Shown here one piece after another: positions 17,367-26,347 of a DNA stretch of 64,000 nt (within the stretch, counting starts at the first letter, position 1; each line of letters starts with the position of its first letter). A model generated the notes under the pieces. The model saw only the letters and a program-made list of their open reading frames with translations, had not been told where the DNA came from and made no database searches. The position numbers were made by a program, and so were the translations under genes. Source of the stretch: 1-14-2-50-31-20 sp964617555 (GTDB lineage Bacteria; Bacteroidota; Ignavibacteria; Ignavibacteriales; Melioribacteraceae); NCBI GenBank assembly GCA_964617555.1, contig CAZTYP010000033.1:1-64000 (forward strand). Direction: 5' to 3'.

Positions 17367-19736
17367 TTATTCCACAATTATTTCATCTACAAAGATAAAA
17401 GCATTCACACCTTCGTATTTATGTCCTTTGGGGCACTTGCCGATTGTTTTGGCTATTATTTTAACGAATTTTGTATTAATCGGTTTAAAGAAATTTTCGA
17501 ATTTTTTTATTGCAATTTTTTCTTCTTTTGTCGAATTTTTAATTTTTTGAGATGCAATCTTTTTATAATTGATACCATTTTTTGAAACCAAAATTTCTAT
17601 CTCTTTAGGATAAAAAATTCCAGCAGAAACACATTTAAGAAAAGAGATTTCTACTTTACTAATTTCTTGCTCTTTTAATAAATTAATTTCTGCATTTAAA
17701 TCCACTCCGAAATAACCTTGCCATTCACCGTTAGTAAAATTTATTGTTCCTCTAACACCATCTGTAAGAGCGTACTCTTTAGCGCCCGGATATCTTTCAT
17801 CGTAGGGATGTTTTATCTTAACAGCTAATCCTGTGGCTTTATTTGCCAATACATTTAACTTGCTGGTTTGCGATATTTTTTTATTACCACGGAATGTTGC
17901 CGCTTTTATCGTAAGAATTTTATTTACATGAAACGGCTTTATATATTGTTTGCTTTCGAACGTTGGTTCCGTATTATCCGTTGTGTAACGAATTTCCGTA
18001 TTTCCTATTTCATTTGCCAATGTTACAATCAGATTGTGCGCTTTTTTATCCACTTTAAATGTGGCACTTACGTTATATACCGATTTTGAATAATTAATTT
18101 CCATTGCATCATAACGTTTTAACTGTTTTTCCAATCTCTCTGAAAAATTTTTCCAATTTCGTTTTTTTATTTCGCTCCACGCAACTTCGGAAAAAGCTGC
18201 AAGGCGCGGAAACATCATATATTCCGCTTGAGATTGTGTGGAAATATATTCCGTCCATAAATTTGCTTGAATGCCCAAAATATGCTTTCTCTCTTTAACC
18301 GTTAAACTCTCTTTTAACGAAGGATCAAAAGAATAAACTTTTTTAATTTTAATTAAATGATTATTTGCAGCAGGTTCATACTCCGGATCTCCTTGATAAC
18401 TATCAAAATAACAATAGTTATTCGGAGAAAGAACCACATCATGTCCTTTACGTGCCGCTTTTATTCCGCCGGTTACTCCCCTCCAAGACATTACCGTTGC
18501 CGTTGGACTTAATCCGCCTTCAAGAACTTCATCCCAACCAATCAATCTTTTATTTTTGGAAAGAATACTCTTTTCTATTCTGTTGACAAAATATGCTTGA
18601 AGTTCTTCAACATTATTTAACCCTTCATCTTTAATTCGTTTTCGGCATTTGGGGCATTTTTTCCAAGGAGTTTTTTTAACCTCATCTCCTCCAATATGAA
18701 TATATCTTCCGGGAAACAGAGCGGCTACCTCCGTAAGAATATTATCTAAAAACTCATATGTATTGTTATTACCCGCACAATATACTCTTCGTTTACCCCA
18801 TAAACTGCCAACGGGAACCGTAATCGGCTTACCCGAACATGAGTATTCAGGGTAAGCGGCCAACGCGGAAGAACAATGCCCCGGCATTTCAATTTCCGGA
18901 ACAATTGTTATAAATCTATCGGATGCATATTTTATAATTTTTTTTATATCTTCTTGAGTATAATATCCGCCATAAGTTGCTTTTTCCCCCTTTTTTTGAG
19001 ATTCTCTAACGGTATTCCATGGTTGATTTTCGCGGTCAGCGCGCCACGCTCCTATTTGAGTAAGTTTAGGATATTTATTTATTTCAATTCTCCACCCCTG
19101 GTCATCAACTAAATGCCAATGGAAAACATTTATTTTATGCATCGCAAGATAATCCAGAACTTTGTAAATAAACTCCTTCGAAAAAAAATGTCGTGATACA
19201 TCCAACATAAACCCACGCCATTTATATTTAGGAGCATCATCTATTGTAACACAGGGTAATGTAAAAGTAAGGTTTTCTTTTTCGGTATTTGAAAAGACTT
19301 CGGGAGGAAGCAATTGCAATATTGTTTGAAAAGCGTAAAATACTCCATTAGGTTTTGCCGCGTTTATTATAATTTTATTTTTCAAAACAGAAAGCTTATA
19401 ACCCTCTTTTTTTAAACTCTTATCATGTTTTATAATAATTAAAGGAGATGTATTTTCGGGGAAACTGTCCGTAATTATTATTTTTAACCCTTTAATATTC
19501 TCTAATTTATCTGCAAAAAAATTAATTGCTTTATTTACCTCAAGGCTATTCCATTCGGAAACAATAAAAATTTTATCGATTGCGATAAAAACTCCTTCTG
19601 AAAATTGAACCTTAGCGGGCTCGGGGATAACATTAACGAACTGCTCTTTTTTTTGTGAACATCCGTTATGGACCAAGATTAGAATAAATAGAATTACTAC
19701 GAGAAAAAAATATTTTATTATATCACTCAAAACCAC
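17367..19736 (-). CDS. GH20 beta-N-acetylhexosaminidase lipoprotein
   Basis: It removes terminal GlcNAc/GalNAc from glycans outside the inner membrane. The N-terminus is a lipoprotein signal with Cys26 after LVHNG. Domains in order are a GH20 N-terminal alpha/beta domain (about 35-160) and the catalytic barrel (about 170-515). The barrel contains YKWRGFMLDVSRHFF, FHWHLVDDQGWR and the catalytic pair Asp351-Glu352 in HIGGDEVKKTPW. A chitobiase-like C-terminal module (about 550-630; RYTTDNTEPT) and a discoidin/F5-8-type domain at the end (about 640-789) follow. Four CxxC-type cysteines lie in KKCPKCRKR just behind the active site. It is 2 bases from the GH28-like gene upstream and clearly in one operon for polysaccharide or mucin-type breakdown. 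Confidence 0.92.
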   Translation of the reverse strand: MVLSDIIKYFFLVVILFILILVHNGCSQKKEQFVNVIPEPAKVQFSEGVFIAIDKIFIVSEWNSLEVNKAINFFADKLENIKGLKIIITDSFPENTSPLIIIKHDKSLKKEGYKLSVLKNKIIINAAKPNGVFYAFQTILQLLPPEVFSNTEKENLTFTLPCVTIDDAPKYKWRGFMLDVSRHFFSKEFIYKVLDYLAMHKINVFHWHLVDDQGWRIEINKYPKLTQIGAWRADRENQPWNTVRESQKKGEKATYGGYYTQEDIKKIIKYASDRFITIVPEIEMPGHCSSALAAYPEYSCSGKPITVPVGSLWGKRRVYCAGNNNTYEFLDNILTEVAALFPGRYIHIGGDEVKKTPWKKCPKCRKRIKDEGLNNVEELQAYFVNRIEKSILSKNKRLIGWDEVLEGGLSPTATVMSWRGVTGGIKAARKGHDVVLSPNNYCYFDSYQGDPEYEPAANNHLIKIKKVYSFDPSLKESLTVKERKHILGIQANLWTEYISTQSQAEYMMFPRLAAFSEVAWSEIKKRNWKNFSERLEKQLKRYDAMEINYSKSVYNVSATFKVDKKAHNLIVTLANEIGNTEIRYTTDNTEPTFESKQYIKPFHVNKILTIKAATFRGNKKISQTSKLNVLANKATGLAVKIKHPYDERYPGAKEYALTDGVRGTINFTNGEWQGYFGVDLNAEINLLKEQEISKVEISFLKCVSAGIFYPKEIEILVSKNGINYKKIASQKIKNSTKEEKIAIKKFENFFKPINTKFVKIIAKTIGKCPKGHKYEGVNAFIFVDEIIVE

Positions 19737-19738
19737 AT

Positions 19739-21007
19739 CTATTTTATTAGTAGTATATTTTTATCATTATCATTCCATCCAACCGGTTTTTCTATTTTAT
19801 AATTTTTTACCGATTTGCCTATCATAAAATATTTGGGGAGATTTTTTACACTTAACAAACTATTTACAATGCTTAAATTATTTACATCTTCAGCCATAAC
19901 AGGTACTCTGGAATCTTCTTTTTTTGTGCCAAGCATTAAATTGTTTATCGACACTCCTTCTGCATGACGTACAAAAAGTCCGTAGGCGGGCAAATTTTCC
20001 CATATTGTAGGCTGGGGATATCCTTTTTCATCCTCTATAACTTCTTTATTATATTCATCTTCTTTTATTCCGCCTTCCGTAAATAATTGGGTATTGTTTA
20101 AGGAAATATTTTTTATCGGATGTCCTGGTATTCCCGTAATAGAAGACCCCCAACTTCCGGCATTATAGGCAACTACGTTACTGATAGAAATATTTTGAAC
20201 TTTACCTACCTCCGGTTCGGGGATTCCTTTTACAACACAATTGGAAATAACAACATCTTCACATGCGGCAGCTCCGGTACTTTTAAGCGTAATACAATCA
20301 TCGTCGGAATCAAAAATACTGTTTGACAAAACCACCCGTCGGCATCCGTCAATATCAATTCCGTCGTTATTACGATTGCTGTGATTATACACCGATATTT
20401 TATCAATAATTACATCTTCGCAGTCTAAATAGTGTTGATTCCAAATTCCCGAACTTCTGAGGTGTATCCCTTCTACACGTATATTTTTGCACGAAATAAA
20501 TAATATGTTACGCGGACGACCGTCAATATCTCCGGCAATCGGGTTTTCGTATCTTGGTTTCTGTTGTTTTCCTTGCCCGTCAATTATTCCGCTACCGGTG
20601 ATAGATATATTTGCCGCTCCCTCTGCATAAATAAAAGCGTAAAATCCTCCTAATTGGTCTTTATGAGAACGATATTTAGGAAGCGGTTGTAACGGAAAAT
20701 CTTTATGATTGGTACTGGCAAGCAAAACGGCATTTTGCTCTAAGTGACGGTTAACATTGCTTTTCATAACAATTGTTCCGGATAAATAGTTTCCGGTTGT
20801 AAAAATAACTTTTCCGCCGCCGGCTTCGGCACAGGCATCTATTGTTTTTTGAATTGGAATAGTATTAATTGTTTTTCCATCGCCGACAGCACCAAAATCA
20901 TTAACATAAAAAGTACCGGCCAAAGGTGTATTAATTTTGCAAAACCCGTTTTGGCTTAAAAACAATAATGTAAAAAAGTAAAAAACTACAATTCTTAATT
21001 TTAACAT
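19739..21007 (-). CDS. GH28-family (polygalacturonase-like) protein with apparent internal deletion
   Basis: This is a secreted right-handed beta-helix protein (signal peptide about 1-23). The pectate-lyase-type start NDFGAVGDGKTINT is followed by GGGKVIFTTGNYLSGT. The GH28 catalytic aspartate motifs are NNDGIDIDGC (about 213-222) and DSDDDCITLKS (about 233-243). After ISNCVV (about 254-259) the sequence jumps directly to GIPEPEVGKVQNISISNVV. Family members as I recall them carry some 80-90 residues here, including the segment with a GTESNGGF motif and an FIRLGNR motif. The protein is 422 residues, shorter than usual for this subfamily. An in-frame deletion across part of the active-site helix is therefore likely, and activity is doubtful. 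It is co-transcribed with the GH20 gene. Confidence 0.8.
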   Translation of the reverse strand: MLKLRIVVFYFFTLLFLSQNGFCKINTPLAGTFYVNDFGAVGDGKTINTIPIQKTIDACAEAGGGKVIFTTGNYLSGTIVMKSNVNRHLEQNAVLLASTNHKDFPLQPLPKYRSHKDQLGGFYAFIYAEGAANISITGSGIIDGQGKQQKPRYENPIAGDIDGRPRNILFISCKNIRVEGIHLRSSGIWNQHYLDCEDVIIDKISVYNHSNRNNDGIDIDGCRRVVLSNSIFDSDDDCITLKSTGAAACEDVVISNCVVKGIPEPEVGKVQNISISNVVAYNAGSWGSSITGIPGHPIKNISLNNTQLFTEGGIKEDEYNKEVIEDEKGYPQPTIWENLPAYGLFVRHAEGVSINNLMLGTKKEDSRVPVMAEDVNNLSIVNSLLSVKNLPKYFMIGKSVKNYKIEKPVGWNDNDKNILLIK

Positions 21008-21244
21008 TTTTTTCTTCTTGAGTGCTATATTGGTAATATATTACTAACGAGCGTATAAAAACTTATACAGAAATGAATTTATGAACATAATATTTTTTTT
21101 ATAATAATTTCAACCGTTAAATTTCAAAGTATTTATAAAATTGATCGTTTTTTTTGGAAATATACAAAGATTGTAAATAATCAAACAATGACCGGTTTTA
21201 TAAAAACATTTGGTAAAATTATTCTTTTCGGCTTGCTTAATATT

Positions 21245-21592
21245 TTATTGATGTATAACGGCAACAATTTGTTGAGCTTGTTTAATGTTATATTCAAGAG
21301 CTATTTTTTTGTAATTTATCATATCTACAATAGTCCCTATAAAACAGAGTCCGCCAGTAAGAAAGTACAAAATGCCCATTCCTATTTGATCTACCAAAAA
21401 ACGATGTACACCGGCCACTCCGACAAAACCGATAAGCGCAAGAAGTAAAATCATCTGCGGATCTCTTCGTCTTGCCCTGTATGCGTTTGCAAATTGCCTC
21501 GCTTTTTCTTCATCCATTTTATTAATAACCGTAGCTATGTATGCTTGCTCTTCACCCGTCAGTTCCGGTAACACTTTTAAAATATTAGCCAT
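21245..21592 (-). CDS. TM2-domain membrane protein
   Basis: This small protein of 115 residues has a soluble N-terminal half (about 1-45, with the EEKARQFANAYRARRRDP segment). It is followed by a TM2 domain: two hydrophobic helices, with the conserved GVAGVHRFLVDQIGMGILYF stretch between and inside them (about 57-76). TM2 proteins are widespread and of unknown function; the GxHRFY/L motif is diagnostic. The ATG overlaps the end of the DUF2752 gene by 8 bases, so the two are translationally coupled, a pairing seen repeatedly in Bacteroidota-type genomes. Confidence 0.88.
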   Translation of the reverse strand: MANILKVLPELTGEEQAYIATVINKMDEEKARQFANAYRARRRDPQMILLLALIGFVGVAGVHRFLVDQIGMGILYFLTGGLCFIGTIVDMINYKKIALEYNIKQAQQIVAVIHQ

Positions 21593-21905
21593 TAAAAACC
21601 TCCAATTTTTTTCGTAAAATTATTTTGTTTTTTATTAATTGATATATTCTTTTAACTATCAACAGCAATGCAGGTATACCTAACGGATGCGTGTTAAATG
21701 AGCCGATAATATCTCCGTGAAAAATCATGGATATGGATTTGCCCAATCCACAACCGGGGCAATTATCTATTCCCATAAGACTAAAAACGCATATGTTTAA
21801 ATGTTTTGGTGTATATGGATTAATTACGGTAAGATAAATAAAAGCGGAAAGCCAAAAGAGCGCTTCAAAATCTAAATTTCGCAAAAGAATTAAAATGCGT
21901 TTCAA
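21585..21905 (-). CDS. DUF2752 membrane protein
   Basis: This is a 106-residue protein with two or three hydrophobic helices and the DUF2752 hallmark NCPGCGLGKSISMIFHGD (about 48-65). The CPGCG cysteine pair is conserved in the family and may bind a metal or be redox-active, but no function has been established. It is located upstream of and overlapping the TM2 gene. Both probably form one membrane unit. Upstream lies the terminator of the FKBP gene, so this pair has its own promoter within the roughly 60-base gap. Confidence 0.82.
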   Translation of the reverse strand: MKRILILLRNLDFEALFWLSAFIYLTVINPYTPKHLNICVFSLMGIDNCPGCGLGKSISMIFHGDIIGSFNTHPLGIPALLLIVKRIYQLIKNKIILRKKLEVFNG

Positions 21906-21964
21906 TTATTCACTCCGTTTGTTTATTAGACGGGGCCGAATATAAATAGTTTGTTATTTAATTA

Positions 21965-21992
21965 TTAAGGACTGCGTTTCGGCAGCCCTTAA
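21965..21992 (-). terminator. Rho-independent terminator of the FKBP gene
   Basis: On the minus strand TTAAGGGCTGC (21992-21982) pairs with GCAGTCCTTAA (21975-21965), with one G-U wobble and a 6-base loop. An AT-rich AATTAAATAAC tract follows. It starts 19 bases after the FKBP stop codon. Confidence 0.7.
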
Positions 21993-22010
21993 ATTTAAAT
22001 CAAAATAGTT

Positions 22011-22700
22011 TTATTTAACAATATCCAACAATTCAACTTCAAAAATCAATGTTTGGTTTGGTCCTATACTTTGAGGAGCTCTTGTTCCGTAGGCTAAATC
22101 GGCAGGAATCACAAATTCGAATTTTGATCCAACAGGCATAAGCTGCAATCCTTCCGTCCAACCTTTTATAACACCGTTAAGAGGAAATTCTGCGGGGGCA
22201 CCTCTTTTATACGAAGAATCGAATTCTGTGCCGTCAATTAGTGTTCCTTTATAGTGAACTTTTACTTTATCGTTAAGTTTCGGTTTTTTGCCTTTGCCCA
22301 TTGTAATTACTCGGTATTGCAATCCGCTTGGTGTAACTTTAACACCTTTTTTTGTTTTATTTTGTGCTAAAAATTCTTCTCCTTTTTTCAAATTTTCTGC
22401 GGCAACAACGTTTTCTTCAGCTTGTCTTTTTTCCATCATTTTTTGTTGATAGCGAGTTAATATTGTTGTTACTTCTTCTTCGGTAAATTCGGAATCTTCG
22501 CCTTTGGCAATCTTCATAAAACCGTTTACAAACGCATCGTTATTTATTTCTAATTTTTGATTTGCAAAATTGCGTGCAATATCGGCACCAATAGCATAAC
22601 TGACGCTATCATTAAAGGTTTTAAGTTCTACGTTTTTTACATTTTGTCCGCAAGATACAACAATAAAAATCATTAAAACAACGGTTGTTAAATACTTCAT
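22011..22700 (-). CDS. FKBP-type peptidyl-prolyl isomerase lipoprotein
   Basis: This is an exported proline isomerase/chaperone of the FkpA/Mip type. A lipoprotein signal places the acylated residue at Cys17 (VVSCG). The N-terminal helical dimerisation domain (about 28-110) carries SVSYAIGADIARN and is followed by a long charged helix. The FKBP domain (about 120-229) shows SGLQYRVI, VKVHYKGTLIDGTEFDSSY, PAEFPLNGVIKGW, VGSKFEFVIPADLAYG and GPNQTLIFEVELLDI, the full set of active-site residues. It probably helps outer-membrane or surface proteins fold. A single gene: the terminator downstream and a separate kinase upstream isolate it. Confidence 0.93.
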   Translation of the reverse strand: MKYLTTVVLMIFIVVSCGQNVKNVELKTFNDSVSYAIGADIARNFANQKLEINNDAFVNGFMKIAKGEDSEFTEEEVTTILTRYQQKMMEKRQAEENVVAAENLKKGEEFLAQNKTKKGVKVTPSGLQYRVITMGKGKKPKLNDKVKVHYKGTLIDGTEFDSSYKRGAPAEFPLNGVIKGWTEGLQLMPVGSKFEFVIPADLAYGTRAPQSIGPNQTLIFEVELLDIVK

Positions 22701-22823
22701 TTTTTCTCCTATAAAATAAATTAATTCGATATTGAAATATAATGCTAATTATTTAAAGTTTGAGGATAAAAGTAAATGTTGCACAAAACCGAACAGGCTT
22801 TCAAAATTAAGCGGTTTAGTTTA

Positions 22824-24440
22824 CTACCGGTTTGTAAATGTTAACTTGAAAGTGGTGCCAAATCCTTTTTTACTTTTAACATCAATTTTAATATTATTTA
22901 AATCACAATAAACCTTTGAAAGAGCAAGCCCTAAACCGTTTCCCTCGTATCTTCTTGTATCTCCGCTGTCTTCTTGAGAAAACGGTTCAAAAATTCTGCC
23001 TAAAAATTCTTCCGATATTCCTATTCCGGTATCAATAAATTTAACAACCAAATTCCCTTTTTTGTTTTCATAAAATTTTACTTTTATCTCACCTATGTGG
23101 GTATATTTAATTGCGTTGTGAAGAATGTTGTCGAAAATTTGAGATATGGAATATATATCTCCGAGTACTGTAGTATTTGCGGTCTCTTTTTTCCAGAAAA
23201 AATCCAGGTCTTTATCTTCGGCCAATCTGAGAAACTCGTTATAAAAAGAATTATACATTTCTCCGAATAAATCAAACTTTCTGAGAGAAAGGTTGTATGC
23301 GCCCACTTGCGCTTCGGACATATTTAAAATTAAATCTATTGTTCGTATAATTCTTTTACCGGCAGAATCCAAAATGGAAAACGTTGACCGCGTATCTTCA
23401 TCGGTTTCAAAATAATGGTCTTCCAAAATCATATTGGAGACATTGAGAATAATATTAATCGGGGTGCGTATTTCGTGGGACATTTGTCCTAAAAATTCAG
23501 ATTTTAATTTATCGGATTGTTCCGCTTTTTCTTTTGCGGCAATAAGCTCTTCTTCTATTTTTTTATCTTTGGTAATATCTTTTACTATTGCTATATGGGA
23601 ATATTCTCCGCTTACCGTATTTGCCATTGAGCTTATTGAAAAATAAACCGTAAACTCGGTACCGTCTTTCTTTATGTTTAGGAGTTTTCCTTCCCAGTTT
23701 TTTTTTCGGGAAACGGAATAAATTCTTTCCGTTATTTTTTTCGGATTATTTAACGAGGAGAGTATTCCTATGTTTTTTCCGAGAATTTCCTCTCTGTTAT
23801 ATCCGTAAATATCAGTAAACGCATCGTTAACATAAGTAATAAAATTTTGTGAATCTGTAATTATAACCCCTTCGCTGATTTTTTTAAATGACTGAGTTAA
23901 TAATTTGAAATTATTTTCCGTTTTTTTTGTTTCGGTAATGTCCTCAAATATTCCGGCATTTATCGGTTCGGAATTTTCCAGAGATTTTCCGCTTATAAAA
24001 TATCCGCGTAAAAATAATTTTATTTTTTCTTTTTTATTGTAATGTTCACCTTCAAATATTGCAGAGGTTCCTTTTAATGTTTTTTTTATCGACAACAATA
24101 AATTTTTATTTTCAAAAACATTAAAAACACTATGCCCTACAAGCTCTTCTCTGCTAAGCCCAATAATTTTTGTAAATTTTTCATTACAATCAATAACGGT
24201 TTGGTCGGTATCAAAGTAAACCAATCCTAAATGCGGCTGAAGATTTATAAGATTATAGCGGGCTTCAATCGATTTGAATTGTTTGCGTATTTTTTCAAAT
24301 TCAATTTTTAATTTGATGTAATCAAGTTCGTTTGTATCGGTTTTTTCTTCTCTCGTAAATTCCATAAACGAGAGTTTATTCTCCAATTCCTTAATCTTAT
24401 TAAGAAGCTCAATTTTGGATTCGCTGGAAACCGACATCAT
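22824..24440 (-). CDS. Soluble PAS-domain sensor histidine kinase
   Basis: This is a 538-residue kinase without a membrane segment. An N-terminal coiled coil (about 6-60) is followed by two PAS domains (about 62-170 and 180-295, the second ending in the PAC-like HIAIVKDITKDKKIEEE), then HisKA and HATPase_c. The phospho-acceptor is His322 in FLGQMSHEIRTPIN. The ATP lid shows DNILHNAIKYT (N box), FIDTGIGISEEFLGRIFEPF (G1/F) and EGNGLGLALSKVY (G2). No receiver domain or neighbouring response regulator is visible, so the partner is elsewhere. It lies between fkpA-like and dnaA on the same strand; a 71-base gap to dnaA makes co-transcription with dnaA possible. Confidence 0.92.
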   Translation of the reverse strand: MMSVSSESKIELLNKIKELENKLSFMEFTREEKTDTNELDYIKLKIEFEKIRKQFKSIEARYNLINLQPHLGLVYFDTDQTVIDCNEKFTKIIGLSREELVGHSVFNVFENKNLLLSIKKTLKGTSAIFEGEHYNKKEKIKLFLRGYFISGKSLENSEPINAGIFEDITETKKTENNFKLLTQSFKKISEGVIITDSQNFITYVNDAFTDIYGYNREEILGKNIGILSSLNNPKKITERIYSVSRKKNWEGKLLNIKKDGTEFTVYFSISSMANTVSGEYSHIAIVKDITKDKKIEEELIAAKEKAEQSDKLKSEFLGQMSHEIRTPINIILNVSNMILEDHYFETDEDTRSTFSILDSAGKRIIRTIDLILNMSEAQVGAYNLSLRKFDLFGEMYNSFYNEFLRLAEDKDLDFFWKKETANTTVLGDIYSISQIFDNILHNAIKYTHIGEIKVKFYENKKGNLVVKFIDTGIGISEEFLGRIFEPFSQEDSGDTRRYEGNGLGLALSKVYCDLNNIKIDVKSKKGFGTTFKLTFTNR

Positions 24441-24511
24441 AAACTTTAATTATTTGAAATGTTAATTACCAAGATTGTGAAAGAATAAGTAAAATTCAAC
24501 TACAAATTAAA

Positions 24512-25933
24512 CTAAGAAACACCTAACTCAATTTTATTGCGTAAAGATTCAACAATATCTTTGGTAGATTCATCATCCGAAAGCATTTGTTCAATGTTGT
24601 TGTAAGCATGAATTACGGTAGAATGGTCTCTGCCTCCAAAATGTAATCCTATTGTTTTTAGAGATGATTTGGTAAGCTTTTTAGCCAGAAACATTGCAAC
24701 TTGACGGGCTAGAACAACTTCTTTTTTTCTGTTTTTTTCACGCACTTTGTTTTCGTTTACATTAAAATATTCACAAACAATTTGAGTAATGTAATCGATG
24801 GAAATGTTTACTTGTCTGCCGGTAGCAATTTCGTTAACAGCTTTTCGTGCAAGTTCCATATTGATTTCTTGAGAATTTAATGACGAGTTTGCTAACAGCT
24901 TAATTAAACACCCCTCCAGCTCCCGTATATTAGAGGTAATATTGTAAGCAATATATTCTAAAATTTCATTTGGAATTGTTATTCCGTAGCTTTCCGCTTT
25001 GTTTTTAAGTATTGCAATTCTTGTTTCAAAATCCGGCGCTTGCATATCCGCCGTTAACCCCCATTGGAAACGAGAGACCAATCGTTCATTTAATCCTTTA
25101 AGTTCTTTTGGCGGTTTATCGGAAGTAAGAACAATCTGTTTACCCGCTTGATGAAGCGTATTAAAGATATGAAAGAAATAATCTTGGGTTTTTTCTTTTC
25201 CAATTAAAAATTGAATGTCATCAATAATAAGAACATCCATTTTTTTGTAGAAGCCGGAAAATTCGTTTGCTTTACTGTTTTGGATTGCATCAATAAATTC
25301 AACGGTAAATTGTTCGGAAGAGATATAAATCACTTTTTTTTCCGGCATTTTTTCTTTTACTCTGTTTCCTATTGCTTGTACAAGATGGGTTTTTCCAAGC
25401 CCCACACCACCGTAAACAAAGAAAGGGTTAAAAGAAGTTTCTCCGGGGTTATCTCCTATTGCAATTGCCGCCGCACGGGCCAATTGATTTCCTTCTCCTT
25501 TAATAAAATTATCGAATGTATAACGGGGAATTAAATAACTTTCAAATTCTTCTTCTTTTTTTTCAAGTTCTATATTATAAGCGCTTTTCTTCGGCGTAAC
25601 TTCTTCAACCGTTTCGGGTATATCGTATTGCGTTTCCCCTTCCTTGGATATAAGATATATTAACTTACCGTTTTCACCCAACACCTGACGAATAACATTA
25701 TTAATTATTGTATTATAGTGTTCTTCTATCCATTCAACAAAAAAATCATTGGGAACTTCTATTTTTAAAATATTATCGGAATAACTGAACGGCTTAATAG
25801 GAATAAACCAAGTACTATAAGTTAGTGCGGGAACATTTTCTTTTATAAGCGATAAACATTTTTTCCAGATTTCTTTAGCATCCGGTTTTTCAAAATATTT
25901 TTTTTCGTTAACTTCCAATTTACTTATCCACAA
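24512..25933 (-). CDS. dnaA: Chromosomal replication initiator DnaA
   Basis: This AAA+ protein opens the origin and binds DnaA boxes. Domain I (about 18-95) contains EIWKKCLSLIKENV. Domain III has Walker A in GGVGLGKTHL (about 175-184) and Walker B VLIIDDIQF (about 234-242). Domain IV ends with the DnaA signature LKTIGLHFGGRDHSTVIHAY. Its 473 residues are normal. The frame opens at TTG 25933 with a stop just upstream and no ATG in the first 30 codons. A second TTG at 25918 has GGATAAG in front and may be the true start. The codon at 25933 lies next to, and shares two bases with, a perfect DnaA box, which suggests autoregulation. Confidence 0.97.
   Translation of the reverse strand: MWISKLEVNEKKYFEKPDAKEIWKKCLSLIKENVPALTYSTWFIPIKPFSYSDNILKIEVPNDFFVEWIEEHYNTIINNVIRQVLGENGKLIYLISKEGETQYDIPETVEEVTPKKSAYNIELEKKEEEFESYLIPRYTFDNFIKGEGNQLARAAAIAIGDNPGETSFNPFFVYGGVGLGKTHLVQAIGNRVKEKMPEKKVIYISSEQFTVEFIDAIQNSKANEFSGFYKKMDVLIIDDIQFLIGKEKTQDYFFHIFNTLHQAGKQIVLTSDKPPKELKGLNERLVSRFQWGLTADMQAPDFETRIAILKNKAESYGITIPNEILEYIAYNITSNIRELEGCLIKLLANSSLNSQEINMELARKAVNEIATGRQVNISIDYITQIVCEYFNVNENKVREKNRKKEVVLARQVAMFLAKKLTKSSLKTIGLHFGGRDHSTVIHAYNNIEQMLSDDESTKDIVESLRNKIELGVS
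25924..25932 (+). promoter_or_regulatory. Perfect consensus DnaA box at the dnaA start
   Basis: TTATCCACA, the strongest form of the DnaA recognition nonamer, covers 25924-25932. On the minus strand it reads TGTGGATAA and overlaps the first possible TTG start codon of dnaA (25931-25933). Bound DnaA there would block either start or transcription. Confidence 0.8.
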
Positions 25934-26347
25934 TTAACAATTTAAGAAAAACGCATTTTAACTTATTTTTAACAGCTTTAAATTTAAAGTTAAAAACTTT
26001 TCAACAATTTATTAACATTAAACAATGTTTATAAGTTGTTTGTTTTTAATAAATTACAGCGTGCGTTTAAAATACAATAAACAAAACAAAAAAAATCAGA
26101 TAAATTTTTAAATAATTTGTTTTGTGAAGCATTTCACAAAATTTAAGTATGAACAAGTTATCAATATCGTGTTTACCTCTCTAACTCAGCGTGAAATTAG
26201 TGTATTTTTTTATTTTCTCCAAATAATAATTAAAAAAAAATCTTAACTTCTTTAGTTATAATAAATTATATTTTTTAATTCCAATTTAATTTCAAATATC
26301 CTAATTTATAATTCGATTTTCGGAAACTTTAAATTATTCGGCACAAA
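25934..26347. other. Candidate chromosomal replication origin (oriC), 414-base gap
   Basis: The gap between the divergent dnaA and asparaginase genes is very AT-rich and non-coding. It starts at a perfect DnaA box (25924-25932). A 17-base imperfect inverted repeat (26003-26019 with 26024-26040) carries TTATTAACA (26009-26017) and, on the other strand, TTATAAACA (26026-26034), both of the DnaA-box-like form TTATNAACA. A further stem, TTTGTGAA/TTCACAAA, lies at 26121-26140, and AT-only stretches near 26221-26300 could unwind. Position beside dnaA is the main argument. Base-skew was not computed. Confidence 0.55.

Noticed and set aside
21188..21448. Plus-strand ORF of 86 residues starting in the gap upstream of the GH28 gene
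   Set aside because: Most of it is antisense to the TM2 gene, whose family match is clear, and its own protein has no recognisable features.
22701..22823. Short stem AAACCG...CGGTTT between the kinase and FKBP genes
   Set aside because: Six base pairs with a loop of more than 20 bases and no T-run is too weak to call.
25211..25534. Plus-strand ORF of 107 residues inside dnaA
   Set aside because: It is the mirror of conserved DnaA coding sequence and Cys/Phe-rich as expected for antisense frames.
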